In this document: positions 18,587 to 27,982 of the stretch, in pieces
How positions within the stretch are numbered: the stretch's first letter is position 1
Layout: every line of letters starts with the position of its first letter
Origin: Thiomonas delicata
GTDB taxonomy: Bacteria; Pseudomonadota; Gammaproteobacteria; Burkholderiales; Burkholderiaceae_C
Length of the DNA stretch: 64,000 nucleotides
Direction: 5' to 3'
Assembly: GCF_900088825.1 (NCBI RefSeq)
Contig: NZ_LT592170.1
Location: 1,488,523-1,552,522, forward strand
Translations under genes and position numbers: made by a program
The notes under the pieces: model-generated
What the model was told of the DNA's origin: nothing
The model's input: the letters and a program-made list of their open reading frames with translations, nothing else
The model's database searches: none

Positions 18587-19071
18587 CCGCGGGGCCGCCG
18601 TCGCTGCCGGACGCTCAGGCTCCGGACCCGTCCCGGCAGGCATCTGGCCGGCGCACGAAGACCTTGCCAACCCTTGTCCTGCGCGAAGACGAGATGGTTT
18701 TCAGCGCGATTCGGGCGCAGGGCGCAGGGGGCCAGAACGTCAACAAGGTCTCCAGCGCGATGCATCTGCGTTTTTCCATCCGCGCGTCCTCGCTGCCCGA
18801 GGAGATCAAGGCGCGGCTGCTGGCGCTGAACGACCAAAGGATCAACGCGGACGGCGTGGTGGTGATCAAGGCCCAGACCAGCCGCAGCCGGGAGCAGAAC
18901 AAGGCCGAGGCGATGGCGCGGCTGCAGGTTCTGGTGAACAGCGCGGCCAAGGTGCCCGAACCTCGCAGGCCCACGCGCCCGACGCGCAGTTCGCAGCGCA
19001 AGCGTCTCGAGGCGAAGACCACGCGCGGTGGCGTCAAGCGGTTGCGGGGCCGGGTTTGCGCGAGCGATTAG
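18583..19071 (+). CDS. arfB: alternative ribosome-rescue factor ArfB (YaeJ-like peptidyl-tRNA hydrolase)
   Basis: Releases peptides from ribosomes stalled on broken mRNA. The 162-residue product carries the catalytic GGQ at residues 49-51 (RAQGAGGQNVNKV), the RF-1-like fold (HLRFSIRASSLPEEIKARLL), and a basic C-terminal tail (RRPTRPTR, then a Lys/Arg-rich end) that enters the mRNA channel. The ATG at 18583 overlaps the nsrR stop as ATGA, implying translational coupling; this start adds about 20 residues before the usual ArfB N-terminus. The TAG stop coincides with the start of a dispersed repeat. Confidence 0.92.
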   Translation: MTAGPPSLPDAQAPDPSRQASGRRTKTLPTLVLREDEMVFSAIRAQGAGGQNVNKVSSAMHLRFSIRASSLPEEIKARLLALNDQRINADGVVVIKAQTSRSREQNKAEAMARLQVLVNSAAKVPEPRRPTRPTRSSQRKRLEAKTTRGGVKRLRGRVCASD

Positions 19072-19085
19072 GGCCTGCTCACGCT
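19069..19085. repeat. short dispersed-repeat match at the arfB stop codon
   Basis: TAGGGCCTGCTCACGCT matches, on the opposite strand, the end of the repeats at 11759, 42175 and 58222 with one difference. The TAG is the arfB stop. Similarity stops after 17 bases, so this is a short or decayed member. Confidence 0.5.
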
Positions 19086-19262
19086 CGCCTTTGGCGGAGT
19101 CCGTGCGCGCGGCGCAGGTTGCCCGGCGCAGGGCGGCTACGATTGCGGCGATACGGTTCGTAACAATCGTGGGCCTGCCTCTGCCCTGTAGGGTGTAGGC
19201 CTGATCCGCCGACCCGACGCCATCGCCCCGTGGGGCCGAGCGTCCGCCACCGGAGCAAGCGC

Positions 19263-20993
19263 ATGCCTGATCACGACGCCCTGGAGCAGCAGTTGGCCAT
19301 CATCGAGGCACGACTGGCGCGGCTGGAAAAACTGCTGAGGTTGTCCGTGCCGGAACCGGCTTCCGTGACCCAGCCTCCCGCCGCGTCGAGCGAGGGCCCG
19401 GCGTCCTTGTCGCCGCCCGCATCGCCCGCGCCGCTGGCCGCACCCTTTGCCCTGCAGGAGCCGGACAGCGCCGCGCGGCCCCAGCGCGCGTCTTCGTCCG
19501 CGCCGAGCCTCGACACCACCCAACTGCTCGGCTGGAGCGGCGCCACCGCGCTGGTGCTGGCGGCGATCTACCTGATTCGTCTGGGCATCGACAGCGGCTG
19601 GCTGACGCCGGTGCGCCAGCTCGTCCTTGCCACCCTGGGCGCCGGCGGCTTGATCGGTGGCGGCCTCCTGCTGCGCCGGCACGACCGCCAGTACGCCGCC
19701 TTTCTTCCCGCGGCCGGCGTGGTGGTGCTGTTCGCCACGGTTTACGCGGCGCACCTCTACTACGGCCTGATCGGCGGCCAGGCAGCCGCTCTCGGGGTCA
19801 TCGCCATCGCCCTGCTCGCACTCGGCCTTGGCACCTCGTTCGACAGCGAGTTGTATGCGTTGTTCGCGGTGCTCGGCTCCTACACCGGGCCGCTGTTCCT
19901 GCCGGATCTGCGCGGCGCCATGGGCGATCTGGTGATCTACTTCAGCGTCTGGAGCCTGGTGTTTTCGGCCTATGCTCTGAAGTCGCGGCGCCGCGTGGTC
20001 TATCTGCTGGCGATGTACCTCGCACTGATCGTGTTCTCGCTGTTGTTCACGCGATACCTGCGCGAGTCCTGGGAGGGGGCGCTGCTGTTCCAGTCGCTGC
20101 AGTTCGGCATCTTCCTGAGCACCGCCGTGTTGTTTTCGGTGCGGCTCGGGCGTCCGCTGGAGTTTGCCGAGGCCTGGGCCCATTTCCCGGCGCTGCTGTT
20201 GTTCTACGCCTTGCAATACGACCTGCTCGATCGCCACCTGCATGCCTGGGCGCCGTGGATCGCCCTGGGCACCGCGGCGCTCCTGCTGGGCGCCTACCTG
20301 CTCGCCCGCATGAGCCTGGGTGCGCAGAGCCAGGCCGGGCGCGCGCTGGTCAGCGCCTACATCGCGCTGGTGCTGTTTCACGCGGTCTATCTCGATCTGC
20401 TGCCGCCGTTCGCGCAGCCCTGGGTCGGCCTGGCCATCCTCGGCATCCTGCCGTGGCTCGCGCGCAAGCGGGAGGATTCCGAAGGCCTGCTGGCGCGTTG
20501 GCCTTTTTTGCTGGCCGGCGGCCTGATCCTGCTGCTCAACCTCGCCAACGTCCTGCTCGACAAGGCATTCACCCAGGCTCCGGTCAGCCCCTTGCTGCAG
20601 GTGCTTTATCCCGCCATGAGCTATGTCGCCTACCTGGGATTGCGCCGCGACCGCAGGCTCGCCCAGGCGGCGCAGCTGTTGCTGGCGCTTGCCCACTTGT
20701 CGGCCATGACCGCCGCCGTGCGCCTGATCGACATCGCCGCGCTGGCCTCCGTGGCCTGGCTGGCGGTCGCCACCCTGGCCCTGGCGGCGGGCTTCGTCCT
20801 GCGCGACCGGGTCCTGGGGCAGTCCTCCTTGCTGCTATTCCTGCTTGCGGGCTTGAAGATCGTGCTGTTCGACCTGGCGAACACCGCGCCCCTGCTGCGG
20901 GTGGTCGTGTTGCTGGTGCTGGGCCTGTCGCTCTACGGAGGCGGCTGGGTGTATCGCAAGCTCCCGCAGGCGGCGGTGGGCGTTTCGGAGTGA
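19263..20993 (+). CDS. DUF2339-family multi-spanning membrane protein
   Basis: A 576-residue predicted inner-membrane protein. The N-terminus is a short coiled-coil (LEQQLAIIEARLARLEKLLRL) and a Pro/Ala/Ser-rich linker to about residue 90. The rest is a long series of hydrophobic helices separated by very short loops, typical of DUF2339. The start ATG at 19263 follows GGAGCAAGC. No enzymatic motif is seen and the family role is unknown to me. It stands alone, after the arfB unit and before the diguanylate cyclase. Confidence 0.8.
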   Translation: MPDHDALEQQLAIIEARLARLEKLLRLSVPEPASVTQPPAASSEGPASLSPPASPAPLAAPFALQEPDSAARPQRASSSAPSLDTTQLLGWSGATALVLAAIYLIRLGIDSGWLTPVRQLVLATLGAGGLIGGGLLLRRHDRQYAAFLPAAGVVVLFATVYAAHLYYGLIGGQAAALGVIAIALLALGLGTSFDSELYALFAVLGSYTGPLFLPDLRGAMGDLVIYFSVWSLVFSAYALKSRRRVVYLLAMYLALIVFSLLFTRYLRESWEGALLFQSLQFGIFLSTAVLFSVRLGRPLEFAEAWAHFPALLLFYALQYDLLDRHLHAWAPWIALGTAALLLGAYLLARMSLGAQSQAGRALVSAYIALVLFHAVYLDLLPPFAQPWVGLAILGILPWLARKREDSEGLLARWPFLLAGGLILLLNLANVLLDKAFTQAPVSPLLQVLYPAMSYVAYLGLRRDRRLAQAAQLLLALAHLSAMTAAVRLIDIAALASVAWLAVATLALAAGFVLRDRVLGQSSLLLFLLAGLKIVLFDLANTAPLLRVVVLLVLGLSLYGGGWVYRKLPQAAVGVSE

Positions 20994-21120
20994 GTCGCCG
21001 TCGTCTGCAAGCTTCGCGTCCGGCTGGCTGCGCCGCATGGGCTGCCGGGGTTGGCCGAAGGTAATATGCATGTTTCCTGATTTATGCGCGTGTTGATGCA
21101 CGCGCGTCAGAGGGCGATCC

Positions 21121-22455
21121 ATGGCGTTGGACATGCGTGGCTTGACGTTTCGCGAATCGTTGCATACGCGCTTCGTCCTGGGGCTGGGGGCCGTGCTCCT
21201 GCCTTTTTTGGTGGCCATGGGTATTGGCTACGCCTACCTGCTTCCAGCCTTGGTCAGCCCGCTCGACAACATCGTGAGGGTGTTTGCCGAGCAGCAGGCC
21301 CCGGCGATGCAACTGCAAACGGCGCTGCTCCAGGCGGCCATGCCGGTCAACGACTATCTGATCAACGGCCAAGAGGATGAACAGGAACTGTTCGCGCGCC
21401 TGCGTCAGAAAGTCGATAGGGCTTTTCAGGCCGTACAGCAGGCGCATTCGACGCCTGACGATGTGCATCTCGAATTGACGTCTGCGCGCGAGCAGTGGGG
21501 GCTGGCGCTGCGCCTGGGCGAGAAGATCCTGCGCGTTCCCGACCCGATCGGGAACGCGGACGCGGCCCAGGAGATGAAGCGCTTCGATGCGCATATTGAT
21601 CAAGCGGTGACTTCGCTGGAGGAAGTGCAGTACCACTTCCGCCAGGTGATCGACGCAAGCCGAGCGCAGGCGATCAGGACCCGCATGGCAACCTTGTGGG
21701 CGTCCTTCGCGGTTTTCGGGGCGGCCATCGCCGTGTCCCTGTTTGCCGCCCTGGCCCTGGCGCGTTCGGTGACGAACCCGGTGGACGTGCTGCAACGGGG
21801 CGTCAAGCAGTTGGCCGCCGGGAAGTTGTCGCATCGGATCGACTTTCAGCGTCATGACGAACTGGGCGAGTTGGCCGCCGCGTTCAACGCGATGGCCTCG
21901 GCCTTGGAAAAAAACCAGGCCGAACTGACGGAGCTGGCCACGCTCGACGGACTGACCGGCCTCTACAACCACCGCACCTTCTATGTTCTGCTGCGTGGTG
22001 AACTTGCGCGCGCCCAACGCTTCAATCGCCCGGTTTCGCTGCTGCTGCTCGACATCGACCACTTCAAGTCCGTGAATGACACCTATGGACACCAGGCCGG
22101 GGACGCGGTTCTGAAGGATTTGGGCGCCTTGCTGGGCCGCGAGGCGCGGGAGATTGACCGCATCTGCCGCTACGGCGGTGAAGAAATCACCATCATCCTG
22201 CCCGAAACCGACATCGACGCCGCGGCGGGCATCGCCGAGCGCCTGCGCGCGAGCGTGCAGGCGCATACGTTCGCCGCCGGAAACGGCGCGTCCCTGCACT
22301 TGACCGTCAGCATCGGGGCGGCCTCATGGCCGCTGCACGCGAGCAACATCCAGGGCCTGGTGTCCGAGGCGGATGCGGCGATGTACGCGGCCAAACAGGC
22401 GGGGAGAAACCGGGTCGTGCGCTACGACCCGGCGCTTGACGCGCAGGCGCCGTAA
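21121..22455 (+). CDS. membrane diguanylate cyclase (sensor-HAMP-GGDEF)
   Basis: Makes c-di-GMP from two GTP. The 444 residues begin with a transmembrane helix (VLGLGAVLLPFLVAMGIGYAYLL), then an all-helical periplasmic sensor region of about 150 residues, a second transmembrane helix, a HAMP linker (RSVTNPVDVLQRGV) and a C-terminal GGDEF domain. The active-site motif is GGEEI in CRYGGEEITIILPE, an accepted active variant. RxxD (REID) sits at the correct distance before it, forming an inhibitory c-di-GMP site. The signal sensed is unknown. The GNAT gene follows after 22 bases and may be cotranscribed. Confidence 0.92.
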   Translation: MALDMRGLTFRESLHTRFVLGLGAVLLPFLVAMGIGYAYLLPALVSPLDNIVRVFAEQQAPAMQLQTALLQAAMPVNDYLINGQEDEQELFARLRQKVDRAFQAVQQAHSTPDDVHLELTSAREQWGLALRLGEKILRVPDPIGNADAAQEMKRFDAHIDQAVTSLEEVQYHFRQVIDASRAQAIRTRMATLWASFAVFGAAIAVSLFAALALARSVTNPVDVLQRGVKQLAAGKLSHRIDFQRHDELGELAAAFNAMASALEKNQAELTELATLDGLTGLYNHRTFYVLLRGELARAQRFNRPVSLLLLDIDHFKSVNDTYGHQAGDAVLKDLGALLGREAREIDRICRYGGEEITIILPETDIDAAAGIAERLRASVQAHTFAAGNGASLHLTVSIGAASWPLHASNIQGLVSEADAAMYAAKQAGRNRVVRYDPALDAQAP

Positions 22456-22477
22456 TTCTGACCCTGATACGTACACC

Positions 22478-23008
22478 ATGATCCGGATTCGACGCTTCCA
22501 ACCCGCCGATTGGCCCCGCGTGTGGGCCATGTTGCAGGCCACCCTGGCCACAGCGGAGCAATACGCCTTCGCCCCGGACAGCACGGAGGCCGACATGCGC
22601 AAGGCCTGGACCGAGCTTCCGCTGGCCACCTATGTCGCGACCTCCGACGCCGGCGCCGTCGTCGGCACCTACTACATCAAGCCCAACCAGCCTGGCCTGG
22701 GGGCGCATGTGTGCAATTGCGGCTATCTCGTGGCCAGCGAGGCGCGCGGCCGGGGCGTGGCGTCGGCGATGTGCGAGCACTCCCAGGCCGAGGCCGTCGC
22801 GCACGGCTTTCGCGCCATGCAGTTCAACCTGGTCGTGTCGACCAATGCGGGCGCGGTGCGCCTGTGGCAGAAGCTGGGTTTTCGCATCGTCGGCACGCTG
22901 CCGGGCGCGTTCCACCACGGCCGGCTGGGGGACGTGGACGCATATGTCATGTTCAAGCAACTGGCGGCGCCGCGCTCCGGTTCCGAGCACGCGCAACGGG
23001 CAAGCTGA
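22478..23008 (+). CDS. GNAT-family N-acetyltransferase
   Basis: A 176-residue acyltransferase with the GNAT fold: RRFQPADWPRVWAMLQ at the N-terminus, and an acetyl-CoA pyrophosphate loop in VASEARGRGVASAMCEHSQ, followed by TNAGAVRLWQKLGFRIVG. The acceptor substrate is not predictable; small-molecule amines or protein N-termini are both possible. I chose the ATG at 22478, which starts the fold directly; the longer upstream frame overlaps the cyclase gene. It converges with mnmC. Confidence 0.88.
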   Translation: MIRIRRFQPADWPRVWAMLQATLATAEQYAFAPDSTEADMRKAWTELPLATYVATSDAGAVVGTYYIKPNQPGLGAHVCNCGYLVASEARGRGVASAMCEHSQAEAVAHGFRAMQFNLVVSTNAGAVRLWQKLGFRIVGTLPGAFHHGRLGDVDAYVMFKQLAAPRSGSEHAQRAS

Positions 23009-23036
23009 GCCGGGGCCGCCGGCGCGCCGCACGCGG

Positions 23037-25118
23037 TCAGGCCGGCATGTCGATGCTGTGATCCAGCCGGGCCAGGTGCCTGAGGCCGAAGCGCCCTGGC
23101 GCCAGCGCGGCGATCAGGTCCTGCTCGACCGGCGCCGGCTCTCCTTCGATGTGCGTGGCGATGCATGCCGCGGCCAGCGCGGCAAGGGTCAGGCCGCGGG
23201 AACCCATCGCCGCGCTGAGGTACAGGCCGGGCAGGGGAGGCAGTTCGTATGCCGGGCGGTGCAGGGCGGCGGGGCCGAGACGGCCGAGCGCGGCCCAGTC
23301 CGGCCAGGGTCCGGCGCAAGGCAGGCGGTCGTGCGCCACCGCGCGCACGCCATGAAACCGTCGGGCGGCGGCCGGCGCTGTCGCGGGCAAGGCTCCGACC
23401 ATGGATTGCAGGCCGCCGACGATCTCGGCCCACGCCTGCTCGGCCGGCATCGGCCGGGCCGGATCGTTCTCGTAGGTCGCGCCGAGCAAAAGCCAGCGCG
23501 TGCCGGCCGGCAGGCCGCATGCCTGCACGGCGGCGTCCGGCAAGGGCAGGGCGTAGCCGTCGCCCAGGATGCCCCGCCGCAAGCCGCGCAGAGGCCCGAG
23601 CTCGGCGGCCGGGACGATGAAAGCCTGCCCGGCCTGCGCGCGCAGGGGCAGACGGGGCAGGCCGGAAGCCAGGCCGCTCGCGTCGAGCAGGCGACTGGCA
23701 TCCAGGGCATTGGCGACGATGCAGACCGGCGCTTGCGCCAGCACCCGGCCGTCGCCGTCCAGCGCCTGCCACGGTGGGCCGTCGGCGGTGGTCATGTCGG
23801 CCTCGGACGCAAGGCTGCGCGCCCAGCCCGGGCATGGCGCGCGCTGGAGCCGGTGGACGTGCGAGGCGTCGCGCCGCCGCACTCCCGGGGTGGATAGCCA
23901 GGCTTGCGCGAGGCCGCCGGCCGCCGCGATGCCTCCGGCGGCCCAGAGCCCGGGGCGATGGAGCGAAACGCCCGCCAGGGCGCTGGCCTGTGTCGCGTCC
24001 ACGCGGTGCGCCACGTCGCGGGGAAGCGCCAAGGCCTGGGGGACGCTGCCGGCATCCCCGCGCGAAGCGCTATCGGTGCCGGTGTCGAGCAGGAGCACGC
24101 CGTCCCCCTGCCAGCATGCATCGCGCCCGGCGGCCGGCAGGGCGTCCCGCAACGCGGCGATTCCGGCGCGGGTGAGCCGCCCGAGGCGGTCGTCGTCGGG
24201 CGACAGGCGCACATGCGCCAGCCCGGCGGGCAGGGCGGAGGCGCCGCAGGCGGCGTGCCCGGCATCGAGCACGTCGACGATCCAGCCGCGCGAGGCCAGG
24301 GCCTGGGCGCATGCCGCCCCGGCCAGCCCGGCACCGATGACCATGGCGCGCCTGTCGGCTGCGGCGGGCAGGGCTGCGCGCGGTTCCACGCGCCTTGTGC
24401 GCCAACGCGGCGCATACGCGGCTTGCAGGCGCTCGGCCTTGCCGCCGTAGCCCTGGAGTTTGCGCACCTCGAAGCCGGCCTGACGCAGGGGGTCGCAAAT
24501 CGCGCCGGCCACGCTGTAGCTGGCCAGGCGCGCCCCGGGACGCGCCAGTCTGGCTGCGGCCTTGAGCACGCCGGGCTCCCACATGGCGGGGTTGCGCGCC
24601 GGGGCGAAGCCGTCGAGATAGATGGCGTCCGCGCCGAGTTCCAGGCGGGGCAGCAGCTCGCGCACATCGCCCAGGGCCAGGGTCAGGCGCACGCGGCCCT
24701 GGGCGAAGCGGAGCTGGTGCAGTCCGCGCACGGGCGGGGGCCAGGCGGCGGCCAGTTCCTGCGCCAGATCGCGCAGCGCCGGTTTGGCGCAGGCCAGAAG
24801 ATCGGCGGCGGCCAGCGGGTGCAGTTCGACGCTGACGTAGTGCAGGGTGGAGCTGCGCTGCGGGTCGTCGAGCCAGGCTTGCCAGGTGGCGAGAAAGTTG
24901 GTGCCCAGGCCGAAGCCGGTTTCCAGCACGACGAACTGCGCGCGCCCGGCCCACGCTGGCGGGGTGTCGAGCAGGCCGCAGCCCGCCAGGTACACGGCAC
25001 GCGCCTGGCCCAGGGCGCCGGCGCGGCTGGCGTAGATGTCGCCGTAGCGCGTGCTGTAGGGGCGGCCCTCGGCGTCGCGCGCAAGCGGCTCGGGATGGAT
25101 GGGGACGGGTTGACTCAA
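23037..25118 (-). CDS. mnmC: bifunctional tRNA mnm5s2U34 biosynthesis protein MnmC
   Basis: Completes the wobble modification of tRNAs for Lys, Glu and Gln: the FAD domain removes the carboxymethyl group and the SAM domain methylates the amine. The 693-residue product is the fused form. The N-terminal methyltransferase has ETGFGLGTNFLATW and DAIYLDGFAPARNPAMW; the C-terminal DAO-type oxidoreductase begins at the Rossmann motif VIGAGLAGAACAQAL and ends with SAAMGSRGLTLA. No ATG or GTG is available near the family N-terminus; I propose TTG at 25118 (LSQPVPIHPEPLA in the frame), 43 bases after the fthC-type gene. The in-frame extension further upstream overlaps that gene and is not coding. Confidence 0.9.
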   Translation of the reverse strand: MSQPVPIHPEPLARDAEGRPYSTRYGDIYASRAGALGQARAVYLAGCGLLDTPPAWAGRAQFVVLETGFGLGTNFLATWQAWLDDPQRSSTLHYVSVELHPLAAADLLACAKPALRDLAQELAAAWPPPVRGLHQLRFAQGRVRLTLALGDVRELLPRLELGADAIYLDGFAPARNPAMWEPGVLKAAARLARPGARLASYSVAGAICDPLRQAGFEVRKLQGYGGKAERLQAAYAPRWRTRRVEPRAALPAAADRRAMVIGAGLAGAACAQALASRGWIVDVLDAGHAACGASALPAGLAHVRLSPDDDRLGRLTRAGIAALRDALPAAGRDACWQGDGVLLLDTGTDSASRGDAGSVPQALALPRDVAHRVDATQASALAGVSLHRPGLWAAGGIAAAGGLAQAWLSTPGVRRRDASHVHRLQRAPCPGWARSLASEADMTTADGPPWQALDGDGRVLAQAPVCIVANALDASRLLDASGLASGLPRLPLRAQAGQAFIVPAAELGPLRGLRRGILGDGYALPLPDAAVQACGLPAGTRWLLLGATYENDPARPMPAEQAWAEIVGGLQSMVGALPATAPAAARRFHGVRAVAHDRLPCAGPWPDWAALGRLGPAALHRPAYELPPLPGLYLSAAMGSRGLTLAALAAACIATHIEGEPAPVEQDLIAALAPGRFGLRHLARLDHSIDMPA

Positions 25119-25161
25119 GGGCTGGCGGCCGGTGCGGTGGCGATGCGGCGGGGCGCGCGGT

Positions 25162-25785
25162 TCAGCCCTGTGAGTCGGCGGCGTCCGCGTCCAGCCCGTG
25201 CGCGCCGGTCTCGGTGAGGATGAGGTCGAGCAGCTGGTCGTGCGGCTCGGCGCGCAGGTCGTCGAGTTCGCAGGCCGCATACGCCAGGCCGATGGTGTAG
25301 ACCTCGCTGCGGCCGGCCAGGTAACGGTCGTAGTACCCGCCGCCATAGCCCAGCCGCAGGCCGGCTTCGACGAAGCCCACGCAGGGCACGAGCAGGGTGT
25401 CGGGTTCGGCGGTGGCTGCCGCGTGCGCAGGTTCGTCGATGCCGTAGGCGCCGGCTTGCAGGGCATCGCCGGGCATCCAGGGAACGAAGCGCATGCGGCG
25501 CGCCCGGGCGTCCACCACCGGAAGGGCGAAGCGCACGCCGGGCAAGGCTCGCGCCAGCTGGGCCAGGATCGGCAGCGGGTCGAATTCGCCGCGCATGGCG
25601 CAATAAGCGCCCAGGCACGCGGGGCGCAGCGCGATGAGCTTGCGCAGCAAGGCGGCGCCCAGGGCCGCATCCTTGGTGTCGCGGTCTTCGAGACGTTCGC
25701 GCCTGGCGAGGAGTTCGCGCCTGAGCGCGGCGCGGTCTTGCCCATGGGCGCCAGTCGGAATAGCGGTAGGGGAATCGGGGCTCAC
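25162..25785 (-). CDS. 5-formyltetrahydrofolate cyclo-ligase
   Basis: ATP-dependent enzyme that converts 5-formyl-THF to 5,10-methenyl-THF, recycling folate. The 207 residues carry the family signature LVPCVGFVEAGLRLGYGGG followed by YYDRYLA, and an ATP-site RRELLARRERL segment near the N-terminus. The start is a GTG at 25785 without an obvious Shine-Dalgarno, the only plausible site. It is cotranscribed with mnmC and divergent from slt, whose start lies 30 bases away. Gene symbols for this family vary (ygfA, fau), so none is given. Confidence 0.92.
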   Translation of the reverse strand: MSPDSPTAIPTGAHGQDRAALRRELLARRERLEDRDTKDAALGAALLRKLIALRPACLGAYCAMRGEFDPLPILAQLARALPGVRFALPVVDARARRMRFVPWMPGDALQAGAYGIDEPAHAAATAEPDTLLVPCVGFVEAGLRLGYGGGYYDRYLAGRSEVYTIGLAYAACELDDLRAEPHDQLLDLILTETGAHGLDADAADSQG

Positions 25786-25815
25786 TGTAAGCTAGGGGGT
25801 ATGGAGTGTGCCGAC

Positions 25816-27915
25816 ATGGTTTCGCGTATTGTGCCCCTGCCCATGCGCTTCCAGCCGGGGCCGGGAAAGCGGTGGGAGTTCTGGGGGAAGCTGGCGAGCC
25901 TGATTTCAGCCCTGGCCATGCTTGCAACCCTCGGGACCGTGGCGCGAGCGCAAGCCTCTGCGGGCGCGTCGGATGCCTCGGACGCCATCCACGCGGCCAG
26001 CCCGGCCCTCGTCGGCGACCCGGTTGGCCAGCTCGTCCAGGACGCCTGGCAGGCGTTCCAGCGCGGCGACCCCAAGCCGGCACAGCAGGCCTTGCCCCGG
26101 CTGCGCGGCAATCTGCTCGAGCCCTGGGTGGCGTACTGGGCGATCCAGCCCACCCTGAGCACCATGACCGAGGCGGATTTCGACCGTTTTGCCCAGGCCT
26201 ATCCCCATACCTATGTGCTGGATCGCCTGCGCAACGACTGGTTGCTCGAACTCGGCAAGCGCCAGGACTGGGACGATTTCGCCCGGGTCGAGCCCGACTT
26301 CATCATGCGCGACGACCCGCAGGTGCAGTGCTATGCGCTGCAGCGCGAGTTCGAAACCGAGAACCGCGACACCAGCGCCGCGTTGCTGCCGCTGTGGACC
26401 GCGCAGAAATACGGAGGCGCCGGCTGCAACAGCGCCGCCAAGAGCCTGCTCGCGGCGGGCAAGATCAGCCAGCACCAGCTCTGGATGCGCCTGCGCCGGT
26501 TTTTCAAGGACGAGCAGTTCAAAGCCGCGCTGGGCTTTGCACCCTATTTGCCGGTAGGCGCCTGGGCCGGCATCAACGATGCGGCAAGAACGCCCTTGCG
26601 CATGGTGCTCGACGCCGCGCGGTCTCGCGCACTGCCCCATGGCATGCAGCGGCAGCTCTTGGTGCTGGCCATGCTGCGCCTGGGCGAGCAGGATCCGCAA
26701 CAGACCATGCGGCTCTTGCTGACGCGCTTCACCGACTTGTCGCCTGAGGAACGCGCCGAGATTGCCTACCTTGCCGCGCGCAGCGGGGCTTTGCAGCTGT
26801 TGCCGGACGCGGCGCTGTGGTTCAGCCAGGCGCGCGACATGGACCCCAGCTACCACCCTGGGAATTCCACCCTGGAGTGGATGGTGCGCGCCGCGCTGCG
26901 CGTGCGCGACTGGACCCTGGTCGAACGGGCCAGCCGCGATTTCGAGGGCTCCGAGGCCCAGCGCCCGGACTGGATCTACTGGCACGCGATGGCGCAGCGC
27001 CAACTCGGTCATCCCATCGAGGCTCAGGCCCTGTTCGCCCAGATCGCTTCGCCCTGGAGCTACTACGGTCAGCTCGCCACGGAGGCCCTGGGCATGCCCA
27101 TCAGCCTGCCCGCCTCGCTATCTCCGCCGCGCGCGCGGGCGGTGGAGCAGCAAGCCGAACGCCCAGGGCTGCGCAGCGCGCTGGCGCTGTTCCAGCTCAA
27201 CATCTACTCGCCCGCGGTGCGCGAGTGGAATTTCACGTTGCGTGGCTTGAACAGCGACCAGATCCATGCCGCCGCGCAGGTGGCTTGCGACCAGAAGGTT
27301 TGGCTGCTGTGCATCAACACCAGCGAGCGCGTCAAGGGCGGCGTGGACTGGTCGCAGCGCTACGCCATGCCCTACCGCACGGCCATCGCCGCGGCGGCGA
27401 AGTCCACCGGGGTCAATGAAGCCTTCCTGTACGGGCTGATCCGGCAGGAGTCGCGTTTCATCGCCGGCATCCGTTCCTGGGCCGGCGCCAACGGCTTGAT
27501 GCAGCTCATGCCCGCCACGGCGCGCTGGGTCGCGCGCAAGATCGGCATGGGCGATTACACCCAGGACCGCATCATCGACGTGGGCACCAACGTCACGCTG
27601 GGTTCGGCCTATCTGGACATGCTGTTGCATCGCTTCGGCGGCTCCGAGGCGATGGCCGCCGCCGGCTACAACGCCGGCCCGACGCGGCCTGCCCGTTGGC
27701 GCGACATGGGCTTGCCCATGTCGCCCGAGGTGTCGGGCGCCATCTTCGCCGAGAACATTCCGATTCCCGAGACGCGCGACTACGTCAAGCACGTGCTGGC
27801 CAATGCCACGGTGTATGCGGCGTTGCTGACGGGGCAGCCGCAATCTCTAAAATCGCGTCTCGGCGAGGTCGGCCCGGCGCTTTTGCAGCAGGCCGACGCC
27901 GAGCCGCTGCCTTGA
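25816..27915 (+). CDS. slt: soluble lytic murein transglycosylase
   Basis: Periplasmic enzyme that cleaves peptidoglycan glycan strands to 1,6-anhydro-muropeptides. About 699 residues: an N-terminal signal segment (LASLISALAMLATLGTVARA), a long alpha-superhelical domain, and a C-terminal lysozyme-like domain. The catalytic region IRQESRFIAGIRSWAGA holds the Glu, followed by NGLMQLMPATARWVA and AAAGYNAGP, the classic Slt70-type motifs. ATGs at 25801, 25816 and 25843 are possible; 25816 has GGAG at suitable spacing. It is divergent from the cyclo-ligase gene. Confidence 0.92.
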   Translation: MVSRIVPLPMRFQPGPGKRWEFWGKLASLISALAMLATLGTVARAQASAGASDASDAIHAASPALVGDPVGQLVQDAWQAFQRGDPKPAQQALPRLRGNLLEPWVAYWAIQPTLSTMTEADFDRFAQAYPHTYVLDRLRNDWLLELGKRQDWDDFARVEPDFIMRDDPQVQCYALQREFETENRDTSAALLPLWTAQKYGGAGCNSAAKSLLAAGKISQHQLWMRLRRFFKDEQFKAALGFAPYLPVGAWAGINDAARTPLRMVLDAARSRALPHGMQRQLLVLAMLRLGEQDPQQTMRLLLTRFTDLSPEERAEIAYLAARSGALQLLPDAALWFSQARDMDPSYHPGNSTLEWMVRAALRVRDWTLVERASRDFEGSEAQRPDWIYWHAMAQRQLGHPIEAQALFAQIASPWSYYGQLATEALGMPISLPASLSPPRARAVEQQAERPGLRSALALFQLNIYSPAVREWNFTLRGLNSDQIHAAAQVACDQKVWLLCINTSERVKGGVDWSQRYAMPYRTAIAAAAKSTGVNEAFLYGLIRQESRFIAGIRSWAGANGLMQLMPATARWVARKIGMGDYTQDRIIDVGTNVTLGSAYLDMLLHRFGGSEAMAAAGYNAGPTRPARWRDMGLPMSPEVSGAIFAENIPIPETRDYVKHVLANATVYAALLTGQPQSLKSRLGEVGPALLQQADAEPLP

Positions 27916-27982
27916 CACGCCATGCGTGTCCGAGCCCGGCGCGGCGCGGGCATCTCGAACTTCAAACCAAACAGGGATGATC

